Positions 1-10,884 of a DNA stretch of 64,000 nt are shown piece by piece. Location of the stretch: contig AZLU01000090.1 in the NCBI GenBank assembly GCA_002224055.1, positions 88,880-152,879 on the forward strand, read 5' to 3'. The notes below the pieces were generated by a model. It saw nothing but the letters and a program-made list of their open reading frames with translations. It made no database searches and was not told where the DNA came from. The stretch is from Pezizomycotina sp. ARF18 (taxonomy: Eukaryota; Ascomycota). Each line of letters starts with the position of its first letter. The first letter of the stretch is position 1. Both the position numbers and the translations under genes were made by a program.

Positions 1-700
1 TGGGGGAAAGGAAGCGCGTATACCGGAATCCACGCGACTCAGCTTCTTCATTGAGGTGGTATGCGACGAGGTCTGCTACGTTTGGAGAAACGTCCGCCTC
101 GACAAAGACATCTCCGACTTCCGACTTTCATGGAACTCGATAATGTGGGAGACGATAACTCCCGCTTGTGCTCTCTCCATGGTTATTAATACTTCGTCTC
201 GATTTCTACAACAGCTCTTGGATCTATGGCGATGGTATTTTTTTTGTGATTTTGAGATGACTCGAGCGAAGAGGAAATCTAAGTAGTCGTAATGGGAAGT
301 TAAAAGAAAGTTGAATAAGTAGGATTGAATCAGTATCATTTGTCAGCAGAAAAGAGGTTTGTTTTCCCTTTCTTGCTGATGCTATATATCTTCACAGCAT
401 AGGATGTCTCCTTCAGACTAAGCACAGAGCTCTCTCAACGTCATATAAAGGAGTGAAATATGGTGATTATTGTTGATATTACTTTTCCGAATAGCCAGGG
501 TATTAATAAATGAATTAAGGGTTCTATTTCTTTTTTTTTTATATACCGATAAAGTACTGAGGTCATTGCATTTCGCATTTACAAAAATGCACTAGATAAT
601 CTATTAATCTCCCGTGAAAAGTGGTGAACCCGCAGTCATCGTCAATGTAATGAAGATAAAATTTAATCACGACACTTAATAATATGTGTAAAGTCATAAT
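1..700. other. No recognisable gene at window start
   Basis: Short overlapping open frames occur on both strands near 56-339, but none gives a recognisable protein and neither strand is clearly favoured. The rest is AT-rich with a short poly-T tract near 531. A gene running in from the left edge cannot be excluded. Confidence 0.4.
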
Positions 701-775
701 GCCGCCTTAAATAGGATAGTAGAAACGAAAGAGATAATAAGAAGTAATAAAAAGTTGTAAAGAGAGCAGTAAAAA

Positions 776-905
776 CGGGGAGTAAAAGGAGGAGTGAAAG
801 GAATAGCAAAGGGAGTAGCAAAAGGAGTAGCAAAAGAGCAGTAAAAAGAGTAGTAAAAAGAGTAGTAAAAAGAGTAGTAAAGAGGAGTACTAAAAAGGAG
901 TAGTA
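776..905. repeat. AGT/AAG-rich minisatellite
   Basis: Purine-rich tandem repeat built from variants of agtagtaaaaag and ggagtagcaaaa, about 8-12 bp per unit. It creates a spurious Leu/Phe-rich open frame on the minus strand, which is not a gene. Seen directly. Confidence 0.75.
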
Positions 906-1149
906 GTCTGGGGCCCTACGAAGAACCTTTTCAATGCTTTGCTTTGATTCGGACTTAAGTATTTCCGTTTCCTCACTTGGCAGTGCCCGTCGCACGTATC
1001 CCCCCTCTTAAAGGTTGGCCTATTTGCCTTTCCATCCAAGTGCTTTATCGGCGGTCAAACTCTCTTCTCCAAGCTTCAAATATTATCCCGGTAAAAAGTT
1101 CTCTCTCATAACACAAAACAAACTAAGATAAAAAAGAGTGGATTAAGTA

Positions 1150-1510
1150 ATATGCTATCCGGGTTAACAAATTACCTCCCCTCCTCTCCTTCTCTGCCTC
1201 CATGACCGCGCGCAGGAACTCGATCTGCGCCTTCAAGGCGTTGTGGAGAAGAAGTTTAGCGTTGTTCTTCTTCGGCGGATACTCGTCTTCGTCGCTCTTA
1301 GCGTCATACGGAGTGTCGTAGGCGTTATGGTGGATGAGTTACAGATGCTGCTGTCCTCGGAGCTGCTTGACCCTTCTCCATCATCCTCGTCGTACATGCC
1401 AGGAACTCGCTCCCCGAAGATCATGTCGGCTTCTTCTTCCTCCTTCCTCTTCTTTTCCTCTTGCTGGATCTTCGTCCAGCATATAGCATCTCACAAAAAG
1501 GTTGGGGGCC
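1150..1510 (-). CDS. Charged hypothetical protein fragment
   Basis: Unrecognised. Reading the minus strand, an acidic/basic stretch (EEKKRKEEEADMIFGERVPG, then YDEDDGEGSSSSED) is followed after a frame change by a helical tail, LLLHNALKAQIEFLRAVMEA. The composition (charged, then an amphipathic helix) looks like coding sequence, unlike the opposite strand. A GTAATT just after the helix could be a donor site, so more exons may follow towards position 1. It lies downstream of, and may belong to, the membrane protein at 1747-2374. No function can be assigned. Confidence 0.35.
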
Positions 1511-1659
1511 ATCTTGGGCCTACCCAGTCCCCCGCACCACCGAGGACAACAGCTGCGGAGAGCCCGGAAGAAGATACCTCGCGAAGTTCCGGAAGTTTAG
1601 CCCTATTAGCTTGGCAGGACTGTCGAAAGTCTTCCAAGGGTAGGATCTATTTGTGAATA

Positions 1660-2905
1660 GCTGGGAGGTTCTCCTTCTCGCTATCATCCCAGGCGCTATC
1701 CTCGACTTCCACCCTAAGAGATAAGAAAGAAGGAGAGATGTCGGAATTATTCGTCTTTGTCATCCGGTTCCTGTTGTGCGGCGACGAGCGACTCGAGAAG
1801 GTAGTATTTGTGAGTAGGCGGGAAGTTTTCCTTCTCACTATCGTCCCATCCGCTGACTTCGACCTCCACCTTGCCGTCCTCGAGGTCCGTGACCCTCTGA
1901 GATAGGAGGGACAACGGTGAGATTTCGCCGTCGGCTTCGGTAGTACGGCGACGCCTAGGAATTGGTGATTCCGCGTACAACCTCTCCCTCAGCACGTTCA
2001 ACGGCACTAACGCATTCGAAGACGTACTTGCTTGAGGAAGGAAATGAACTCTTATTCGGCGCTGTAACCGCGACGAGCATCGCACAAGCTACCGACATTA
2101 TAACGAGTGCAGCGAAAATACAAATCATAGAGTTCATCCGACCCACTGAGTCCGTAATCTTGCCCAATGATCGACCCAACCGCAGGATGATTGGCATTAC
2201 TGTTCCCGGTCGGGCTTGAACAGAAGGAGGGGCAGAGTTGGCCGGCAAGGAAGCACCGCGAAGTGCCCTGGCCGCCTTCTTCAAGACACGAGAGTCTTGA
2301 GGCCAGGCCACTAGCAATGCTCGCTGCAAAGGACTCGAAGGCTTCCGAAATTCGTTCGAATACCGAAAACTCAAGCCAGTGAGGCGCCTGGTATGAGGAG
2401 GAATGGTAGAATCGGGAAATTCTCATTGCTAGAGCTAGGTCCTTCAGTCTCCTCCGCTGGTGCCGCCAAGACTTGCTGCTGTCCGTTGGTAAGTGCAATG
2501 GCAACCACCCTTCCTCGTCAGTCAACCCCTTGATCTGACACTTCAACACCTTAAAATGTAATAACCAGTGGTTATGGGTAGTTCTCCTTATCGCTATCGT
2601 CCCAGGCGCTGAATTCCATGCGGGCAATGCTTCTATCTCTAGCCATTGTTGTTTACCTGTTCTGCGTTTACAGGGAGAGGGAGAGGGTAAGAGAGGAGAG
2701 AGTATAACAAGATTCAATATCAGAACGGAAACCAGTTGCTAGGTTTACGAGACGTCCAGCTTCCCGTCCTCAAGGTCCGTGACCTCTGCGACGGGAGGTA
2801 CAACGGTGAGATTTCACTGTCAGCCTCAGGAGTGCGGTGAGGCATGGGAGTTGGGATCCGCGTGCAGCCTTTCTCTTAGAACGTTAGTTGGAGTTGGCGT
2901 CCTGG
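1660..2905. repeat. Local duplicated coding segments
   Basis: Related minus-strand segments lie at 1660-1740, 1815-2020, 2575-2610 and 2755-2905. Three encode variants of WDDS[ED]KEN[LFY]P, at about 1685, 1835 and 2590. Two encode NVLRERL[YH]A (near 2000 and 2890) followed by VTDLEDGK. The 1870-2020 and 2760-2905 blocks align along their length with scattered substitutions, an offset of about 890 bp. This is a tandem duplication of part of a gene followed by decay; only the 1815-2020 copy sits in a long open frame. Confidence 0.6.
1747..2374 (-). CDS. Hypothetical single-pass membrane protein with KEN motif
   Basis: Unrecognised. From the Met at 2374 the frame carries a basic, Pro/Ala-rich N-terminus and one strong hydrophobic segment (about residues 92-112, MICIFAALVIMSVACAML), then TAPNKSSF. 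One frame change near 2045 continues into a polar tail with NVLRERLYAESP, EISPLSLLSQRVTDLEDG and GWDDSEKENFPP, ending in a charged C-terminus at 1747. The tail contains a KEN tripeptide in acidic context, the form recognised by the anaphase-promoting complex, but this may be chance. Pieces of the tail are duplicated on either side. A competing 221-aa frame (2052-2717) lacks the membrane segment and is less convincing. Confidence 0.45.
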
Positions 2906-3429
2906 GAGAAAGTTCCGGGGAGCCATTATCGGAGATGATAAAGCCAAGACCCCGAAAGCGCCTGGTACCTGGCGGCGGACCGACCTGGATATGAACTGGC
3001 GGAGTAACCGGGAGGTTCTCCGCCATTATGGTCATGTCAAAGGCACTGCGCGCTCCGCATGCTTGGGGGCATCCGGCAACTCCAAAACAGTCAGCTTCGG
3101 AAGCATGAAGTCGAGTTCTTCAACTCCGCGCCGATCCTGGATGGTGACGTGCGGGTTGCTGGCGTCTTGTTGATGGCTTTATGCTGGGTTCTGGTCAGCT
3201 TCTGGAGCTTGTCCTAGCTGAACGCCTTCGAAACAAGACGGGCCCCGGAGTCGCTCGTACGCGTCCGCCGAAGTCCAGCCTCTCAGCTTCCCAATAGGGT
3301 ATATGGGCGAGGTGGTTCTCGAACGCAGCTGCCTCGTCTATCGCTGGACGAAGATATGTCAGTTTTTCATCACCGGACGCCAACAGAAGTTTGAAAGCGC
3401 TGCAAGGGTAACCCACTGGTAAGAACAAC

Positions 3430-4023
3430 ACTAGGTCCAAGATTCCTGACCTTCCCGGAAGCCCTCGCTTCCAGATCATCGTACGTCGGCATCCCTAGCG
3501 AGGGTGAGAAGGTCAGCGAGAACGAAATAGGCGGTGAAAGTGAGTCAGACATAGAAGATGAGGAAGGCTACTTCTCAGAATCAATGGAAAATTCATGGAG
3601 TTTCGAACGGGCCTGCAGGGACTCCAAGAAGTTTTTAAGGATGTGCTTACCAGGCTGTCGGAGAATGTTGACGAGGAGTCAACATCCTCAAGTGGCGGTA
3701 ACGGCATTGACGAGATGTCGTTTCATCGACGATTCACCCAGCTTTGGCTGAGGACTTCCTTTGGGTAAGTAACCAAAATTCTTTAAAGGAGAGCATGTTA
3801 GCATTCTTTTTAAACCGATTACAGAGTGAAAATAGATATACGTATGCCTACAATGTCTAGGGAAAGAAAGAGGCTTTCATGGGCGAAAGTCGCCAGAGCA
3901 ACAGGTGAGGAAGATGCGGCCGTCGTGTTCAGCCATAAGATCGCTGCTATTAAGGCGGGTGATAGGATGACAGATGAGAATAGAAAGGCTCTTTGGAGGA
4001 ACTGTTGCCGATCCGAGATGTGA
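3430..4023 (+). CDS. Hypothetical acidic protein, probably two exons
   Basis: Unrecognised. Plus-strand frames join into a plausible protein: an acidic region (ENEIGGESESDIEDEEGYF near 3515-3580), then after a frame change a helix-rich stretch (LQEVFKDVLTRLSENVDEES, then FHRRFTQLWLRTSFG), a GTAAGT donor at 3765, a CAG acceptor near 3824, and a basic exon (RERKRLSWAKVARATG, then AAIKAGDRMTDENRKALWR) ending at 4021-4023. The start is not resolved. The splice signals and amino-acid composition support coding; no domain is identified. Confidence 0.4.
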
Positions 4024-6067
4024 TGAGGATGCAGCCTCCATGTCGAATCAGATACGCCTCCGTCAAGACAGAAATGGGATGAAAGGAAGGGGGTTGCTGA
4101 CGCCGGAGGCTTGTAGACATGAAGAGAGAACCCACTTTCCTAATGAAATAGGAAAGGAGAAAGGCCATTGCAAGGTCAGGTAGGTGTATCTTTTTATTTC
4201 TTGGATATAACTTGGGGGAGAGGGGAGAAGAAGAATATAGTTGGTTGCTAATTCATAATGATAACATGCAGCGCTGGATGACACCCCATCTTGATTTGTG
4301 GAGGAGAATTAAAAAGAATTTCTTCGCGACTGCTTTTTTCTTATCTTGGAGGTAGGCTTTATCGTCCTTGCTTAGTCGTCGGGCAGCTTAGTCGTCAGAG
4401 GAGCAGCTTAGTCGTCAAAGGAAGCAGCTTCGTTGTCGAAGGGAGCGGCTTAGTCGTCGAAGCGGCTTAGTCGTTCGTGATGCTTGGTCATATACAAAAC
4501 AGCTGACGAAATTCTAAAGCAGTGGACCTTTACGATGAGAAGCCATTGGATAGGACGATACCGGATAATTGCACTGATATAGAGACGCTGAAGCTGGGAG
4601 CTCAGCTTTGCGTTTCCATGGCTTCCATCTCCTTCTAAAGTGATACACCTAGTATCTACCCAAATAGTTATCATGATCTAGTTCACTGCAGTACATGTTT
4701 CCAACTCCTACATTAAACCCTCCCACCCCCTTTTTGTTTTCTTTCTTTCTGCTTCTCCCCTCTTCTCCCACCACAGACTGTTCCCCCTTATCCCCCTTAG
4801 ATCTAGATATTTTCTTTCTCTCTTCCTCTTGACTACCCGGCCCTTTCCTCCTTCTTCTAAGAATACTTTAGCACCATGAGACCAAGATTTTCAGCATCTT
4901 GCTTTACCTTCCTCCAAGGACATAGAAACCTTCGAATTTCTTATAGTTGAAGATAGTTTTTGTTCTTGTAAGTTTAATGTTTACGTTTATTCGGCTAACA
5001 TCTACTTCTCTATCCAGAAGGTTAAATTTGTCCAACCCAGCCAGTTCCTCAACCACGTTCCTTCAATGAAGGAGAACGTTCCGACTCGTCCATCCGCCGG
5101 CCCTGGTTGTAGTGCGCGCCGGGTCTTCAGTGGTGCATTTGAGACAACCGCCGGATTAGCAGCGGAGCGAAGATAGAAATTGTTCTTTGCAGGAGTGTTT
5201 CCCCGGTTTAACACTGCTCGATTTAGCCTGGGACTCTCCTCTGGGCTCCCATTCGTTGATCAGCTGTGGTTTTTGCCACCACAGCAGATACACGATGGCC
5301 GTTCCGTATACGGGTTCGTCCATAAAAGGTCGGTCACATGGATTTCAGTTATCTCTCACGCCAGGCAAACGGGCGTGCGGGAACAAAAGGGGTTTTAGAA
5401 GGCCAACCTTCCTGACCCCCCCATCCCCTTTCGGCGGCATTTCTGTGTCTGCGGAGTAGAAGCTATTCGGTACTCAAATAAACAGAGGATAGGAAAGCGG
5501 TTTTTCTTACATGGAGAATTTGGATCAATCTTTACAGAAGAGGACGGGGTGTGGTCGGAATCGTTGGAGTTATTCTGAAGAAAAAGGCATCTATTAACAA
5601 CACAGTATTAACAACACAGGAGTCGCTCGTCGTCTTCGGCTACTATGTTTATGTTCACTGGTGGTCTCAAGCAGCAGATACCGGATCGTTACGTAGATAT
5701 TACGTAGATACGATAAAGTCAACCGAAAGCTTTTAGTGGTGAGAATCACAGGCTATATTTCTTCGTAAACTTGAACGATAAAGCGGGTATGGTGCTTTTG
5801 GAGAACAGCAACTGCAGAAAAGACAATATATCCCCGTGCTCCCATAGGGGGCTCAAACATGCTGTGCACTACTATCATTTGAGATGGAATAGGACTAGGT
5901 CGTCTCATCGTGATCCATAGATTATTGAAAAAATAAAGGAAAAGAATAGAAAGGAAACAAAGGGTTCCAAAAAAGAAAACGAGAAAGAGAAAAAAGCAAA
6001 TAGACCTTAAAAACGCCTTATCCAAACCCCTCCCATAAGTGTGCAGGCATTCTCTATCGACAAAAAA
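4024..6067. other. Gene-poor interval
   Basis: Contains the 20-bp tandem repeat at 4372-4480, a long C/T-rich stretch around 4720-4860 of the kind found in fungal promoters, and short frames near 5000-5460 without a recognisable product. The C/T-rich tract suggests a transcription start for something near 4.9-5.5 kb, but I could not build a gene there. Confidence 0.4.
4372..4480. repeat. 20-bp tandem repeat (about 5-6 units)
   Basis: Degenerate direct repeats of the core agcagcttagtcgtcaaagg. On the minus strand one frame reads as repeated [AS]x-FDD-x-AA[PS] units interrupted by stops, so it could be the remnant of a low-complexity coding region. Seen directly. Confidence 0.7.
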
Positions 6068-6813
6068 TCAACTCTGCCACATCTTCCCCGCCTGAATCTC
6101 GCTCTGAACGCTATACTCCCACCCAGCCTTCAAGCTCCTCAAAATCCCCCTCCCGCTCGCCCTATCCTTCTCGCTATTAATATCAGCGCCTGATTCCTCA
6201 AAAAGATCTCCTCGTTCCGTACTTCGTCAGCATAAACTCCTCCTCCTCATACGTGTAACAAGGAACATCACTCGCTTCCTTCGCGGCGTTAATTTCCCTC
6301 TCGCGTTTCTCTTTGCGAGTTTCCACCGGTTACGCTCCGCGTCCGACCAGACTGCTTTACACGCGTACTCCGTCTCGCCATGCTGCTAATACCCACGTCC
6401 TGGTTTGCGAGGACGACCTTCCACAGTGACATTTCTCTAGTATAGCCATACAATTATCGTCCCATCCAGGAATTTTCCTAACTTTATCGAAGGGTCTAGA
6501 TCGACCGTTTTCACATTTTCAGGGAGGAAAGCGCCGATGATATTACACGGCATACCCGTCGGACAGTATAAAACGTCGCGAGGGTTATAGCGCCGGTTAT
6601 GATCTCGTCGTCGGAGTTTAGCGTTTTGACGGGGAGCACGACGTCGCCGACGGCTGCTACTTCGCAGAGGGTGTACGCGTTGCTGAAGAAGGAGCGGAAG
6701 TGCGTGAGTGTTGAGGGGATGAACCATTCTTTGCGCGTTGCGACGTGGATGTTTGAAAGGGGCCTGGGGACGTAGATCCAGTCGGTGTTGTAGTCGAGGT
6801 CCGTGGGTGGCAT
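6068..6813 (-). CDS. Retropepsin-like (TNT/copia beta-barrel) family protein, copy 1
   Basis: First member of a four-copy family in this window. The N-terminus MPPTDLDYNTDWIY begins a fold resembling the aspartic-protease-like beta-barrel of Ty1/copia TNT1-94 Pol: a W-I strand, NIHVATRKEWF, then VGDVVLPVK. After frame changes come LWKVVLANQ and a short helical segment AVWSDAERNRWKLAKRN. The C-terminus is a separate helical module (YTYEEEEFMLTKYGT, then SEKDRASGRGILRSLK) ending in a stop at 6068. The D-[ST]-G catalytic triplet expected after the first strand is absent. Start chosen because MPPT(G)D is shared by copies 2 and 3. At least three frame corrections are needed. Function unknown; family assignment is from motif recall. 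Confidence 0.6.
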
Positions 6814-7568
6814 TGTTTCTTTGATTGCTGTGTTCGTATGATTGCTTTCTACCGGAGAGGCATGGGGGGATATATAAGCTTTCGCTGAGGACGATTGAGG
6901 TTAGATCCAGCGTATATCAAGATGTAACCCAGTGAACATTGAGGATGTACCTTTTTTTCCGTGACAAGATTGAAAGATTGTAAACGACTGGGAAACAATC
7001 AGTGGTAGTTCTTTAGGCTTGGTTAATCACTCATAACAGAATACTTGTGTATTATAAGAGCGGTGAAATTAGCGGTGGTGGTGGTGGTGGTGTTGGGGGG
7101 TGGTTCTTTGTAGTCGCGATTGTAGATTTTAAAGTAGTAGGTTTAGCAAACATAACCGGCTACTTCAACCTTTGTTCCTGATATTAATTAATAGTATACT
7201 TACAGCTTAAGAACGGAAAAAAGAGGACCCCTTCTCTTCTCTCTTTTTTTTTTCATTGGAATTTTGGTAATTATCGATTTCTATTGTTTTGAGCGTACCG
7301 TGCATATATTATAGCTTAGTCTACTTCGAATTCCGCTTGTCCCTCCCCGATTGTATTAAGTAGTTCGCAATAATCGATATGGTCCTTTGTGATTTACTCT
7401 CCGAAATCCCCACGCAAATAAAATCAATATCATGGTAAAGTAAGAGAGCCCCAGGTACATTATCTTTATTTTGGGGATTTTCTTTAAGCAAATGGATGTA
7501 ATTGTAGCTAGTTCTTTTGCACCTAAACGTGCGCCTTCTCACCTCACCAAAACTCAGCACGGTAGTTC
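6814..7568. other. Intergenic spacer with (GGT)n
   Basis: Separates copies 1 and 2 of the retropepsin-like family. It holds a short (GGT)n tract at about 7074-7095 and a T-rich run near 7240; no gene seen. A short open frame at 7321-7560 lies just beyond the copy 2 stop and is not recognised. Confidence 0.5.
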
Positions 7569-8540
7569 CTATTCATCATCCACCATGGTTGCCTTAACGA
7601 TGCTCACCGCCTCATCGCAATCCCCGTCGTCAAACGGCTTCAGTCCGTAGCTAAGCATGAAATTTCCCGAATGCTTGTAGTGCTTCTTGATCCACTTCAG
7701 CTGCGCTGCCGTAAAGCGGTGATCGGCGACGTGCGACATGGGATCCGATTCCAACTCCTAAGGAAGCTATTACCGTCGGAGTCCTCGTCGAGGTCATCGC
7801 TGTCGTCTATTTCATCCTCTTCTTCCTCCACCATTTCCTCCGCGGCGTCCTGGACTGCTTCCATCATTGCCGTATGAGCTTTTTGTTCTTTTCGATCCAG
7901 ATTTTTTCGGCGGGGGAGTACGCCCTGGTGCTCGGATCGCCGGGGTTACCCCAATGCCCGGTCCTCTTAGCCGTTTGTTTCTTAGGTTCTGCTGTTACAC
8001 CGGCGCTTTTGCTCTCTGGTGCTTCTTTTGCTTCTACCGCGCCGCCCCGTTCTGGCTCTCTCTTTTCTTCGCAGCTTCCCATCGTGCCCTCTCACCATCC
8101 GACCAGGTCGCGTTAATGTAATACATCCCACCCATTTTCAGCGAGCTCTTCTTCGGCTGCTGCCCCGCCAAAACAACCTTGATGAGCTTGTTATTCTCCA
8201 GCAGCGCAACGCACTTCCCCGTCTGCCTGTACCGAATCTCCATTTACCCATATCCACCTCGTAATCTTTGTGGACCGGGAACCGAGGACGTTGCAGATTA
8301 ACGAGGGGGCGTAGAGGACGCCGTGGAGGATTAGCTTGCCTTCTCCTTTTTTGCCGCTGACGGTGTTGCTTTTTTTGGTCGGTAGGGTGACGGTTCCGAT
8401 GCCGAGGACCTCGACGTTGCCGGAGACGGTGGTGCGGAAGGGGGTGAAGTCGGTGAACCAGTCTTTGTGGTTGCGACGCAGACGTTGGAGCCGCTGGCGA
8501 AGATCCAGTCGATGTTGTAGGGGTCACCTGTTGGCGGCAT
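7569..8540 (-). CDS. Retropepsin-like (TNT/copia beta-barrel) family protein, copy 2
   Basis: Second tandem paralog. Starts MPPTGDPYNIDWIFASGSNV: the retropepsin DTG/DSG position reads ASG, so the catalytic Asp is replaced by Ala. Later strands (VLGIGTVTLP and a V-L-Y-A-P equivalent) follow after frame changes, then CVALLENNKLIKVVLAGQ and the helical NATWSDGERARWEAAKKRE. Downstream lie two versions of the helical module: YSPAEKIWIEKNK (about 7885-7925), an acidic linker MVEEEEDEIDDSDDLDEDSD, and FTAAQLKWIKKHY with LSYGLKPFDDGD (about 7600-7700). The product is therefore barrel plus two helical modules, unless the last one is a separate gene. The opposite strand has open frames but no conservation with the paralogs. 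Confidence 0.6.
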
Positions 8541-9110
8541 CTTTCGTTTCTTTTGCGGGTATAGTAACAAACTAGAGGGGCTGATTTGAAATGGAGAAGT
8601 TGCGTTAGATGACCAAGCGTTGGTTTTGCAGATACAGTGTGTAATTTTTTTTTTTATGGGTGGTTTTTGGAAGTTGGGGATTCTAGAACCTTTTTATAAT
8701 TCCTCCCCCTCCCCTCAATTTCAAAGTTTCGATGGGGGGCATCGGGGCTCTACTTTATCCTCCCTAGAGATTTTTTTTTTTTTTTTTTTCTTTTAGCAAG
8801 GGGTAAAAAAGGAATTAGTATTTCTTCCCTTCCCACCGATGCAGAGCACGTCAGGCGACCTACCAAGGCGCTAAATAGTATAAACATCTCAGTTTTGTAC
8901 TCGTAGTACTTGTTACGCAGGGCTTACCAGCAGATGAAAATTATATAGTAGAAGCTGCAATTGAGCTGATGATAAAGCTTCAAAAGAATCCCTCTGAATA
9001 GAAACTTACGTAACGTAACTGCAGGCGATACTTCAGGGTAAAAAACAGGCCAATAAAAATGAATATATATGTGTATATGTATCAGTACAACGTAGAAGTT
9101 GGTCACTAGC
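8541..9110. other. Intergenic spacer
   Basis: Spacer between copies 2 and 3. Contains a poly-T run of about 19 bases at 8770-8790 and AT-rich sequence; no gene seen. Confidence 0.5.
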
Positions 9111-9853
9111 CTAGGTAGCTCGGTTATACGCGAGGGGTTTAAGTTCGCCGTCGTAGTGCTTATTTATCCACCGCATTTCATCCGTGGTATATTGAACCTC
9201 CGTGTGAGTTTTAATACCGCGTCCCCGGCGGCCTTTAGCTTTTTATTTTTGTTCGTGTTCGGTTCCGCCGCCGAGGACTCCCGCTTATTCCCGTCGCGGT
9301 AGGATTATTATTATTACTAGATCATCGACTATTGTGTCTCTCCCAACGCTCCTTTTCATCCTCCGGCCACTGCGCCGTAATACCACAAAGCCTACTACTC
9401 CCATTGCTGAAAACGCCGGGCTTCTGCCCGCTCAGCCGTACCCTATACCTTATCCCCTCCTCGCCCCCACCCTTATCAACAACCTCAACGTCATTCCCCC
9501 TCTTCATCCATAAATCGGTGATTATCCTTCTCGTATCTCAACGCGTAATCCTCTATATCCCCGATTATATTACACGGAAATGTCGGCGCGTATAAAACGT
9601 TATGCAGTACGTAGTACGAATTCTCCCTGGGAGTGCTTACCGCTCCCGTCGCGTTTCCGCTTAACGGGGAGCTCGACGGTTCCGAGGCCGTGGACGGTCA
9701 CGCGGATTTCGCGGTTCGTGAAGCCGGCGAAGTATGCTTCGAAGGGTGTGTGTAGGTGGTGAACTAATCCCCGATGGGTGGAGACGTGGACGTCGCTGCC
9801 GTCGATGCAGCGGACGAGCCAGCCGGTGTTGTAGGGTCTCCGGTCGGCGGCAT
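9111..9853 (-). CDS. Retropepsin-like (TNT/copia beta-barrel) family protein, copy 3
   Basis: Third tandem paralog, same strand as copies 1 and 2. Starts MPPTGDP; after a frame change the first strands read WLVRCIDGSDVHVSTHRG, then TVHGLGTVELPVKRKRDG. The C-terminal barrel part reads YRVRLSGQKPG (about 9430), then the helical ITAQWPEDEKERWERH. A helical module YTTDEMRWINKHYDGELKP is found at about 9130-9190 and stops early at 9111, so the usual acidic DR-x-EGR end is missing. The first conserved strand has an insertion compared with copies 2 and 4. Several frame corrections needed. Function unknown. Confidence 0.55.
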
Positions 9854-10884
9854 TTCGATCACGCAGGAAGTTGGGATGGTGTTGCTTTTAGTGAGCGCGG
9901 ACAAACAAATAAGGGGGTCCGATAAGAGGGCATGTACGATGCAGGACGATAAAAAAGCCATGCAGGGGAAAGGAAAGGGGGGGGCTTCCAGCCTCTGGTG
10001 GATCCGGTCCAGATTGAAACCGCCTTTCCGAAATCGGTAATGGTTATTTGCACGTAAGGAGCGGTGCTTTTTCTTCCAGGAAAGCTTTAGCTCGGTAACA
10101 ATCGGCTTTGTGGGGAAGAGGGGTGTTGTATTATTCTAGCTTAAACTCTTATCCGATGACGAACTAACTTCTTGCTCGAAAATCAAAGAAGGAAATCTGA
10201 TGGAAAGGACCAATTCCGAGAGATATTCCGGATGGATTACTTTAAAGGGCGAGCTGTTTGTATAGATCTCTACCTATACGGCGCTAGATGACTGTAGATG
10301 GGACAATCAGCGAAGAAGTGGCTTGCCGCTCTGTTTGTCAATCAATTATGACGACTCTGCAGCTCCACGGCTAGCTGTGGGGCCGATAAAACGGATAAAA
10401 AGGGAGGAAGTGAAGAAGGGAGAATGCTTGTCCTGTAGCTTAGGCTTACTATTATCGCGATATTATAACGGTCTTTGATATGCTTTCGAGATTATAACAT
10501 TTCCCGTTCGAAAGAAACGCAAGAGGTTGCTTACTGCTTGTGATTTTTTTTTTTTTTTTCGTTTGCATTTCTTAAGTTCAACCTAATATTGCGCATCATT
10601 ATATATATATTGGGAGCTTTCATTACATCCGCTCACATCGAACGAGCGGCAAACAGGAAACTGAATAAATAGCGGATGCTACTTAAGTAGTGCCTTCAAT
10701 CAAAGCTTCTTTTGGCCTTTTTTAAGCTGTCGCGGGATTTTTTTTTATTTTAGAAAGAAGTCACCGCTGGTCTTATAAAATCAAATCCCCTACGGTACCC
10801 TTAATATCTTGACCGGGAACAGTCAAAGATCAAAATACAACCTTCCTAAGAAACCACACAAAACAAACCAACGAAAAAAGCACC
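9854..10884. other. Intergenic region upstream of quinate genes
   Basis: Divergent promoter interval between copy 3 and the dehydratase gene. Contains a poly-T run at about 10543-10560, a TATATATATAT stretch near 10600, and a weak half-match to the quinate-activator palindrome at 10139-10154 (13 of 16 positions to GGRTAARYRYTTATCC). No gene seen. Confidence 0.5.

Noticed and set aside
663-995. Leu/Phe-rich minus-strand protein
   Set aside because: Produced by the AGT/AAG minisatellite; no independent support.
2052-2717. 221-aa minus-strand frame
   Set aside because: It overlaps a frame with a clear membrane segment that joins the duplicated KEN-containing tail; the 221-aa frame has no domain and unusual composition.
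6068-9853. Active copia retrotransposons
   Set aside because: Only the protease-like barrel is present, each copy is under 1 kb, and no LTRs or pol domains flank them.
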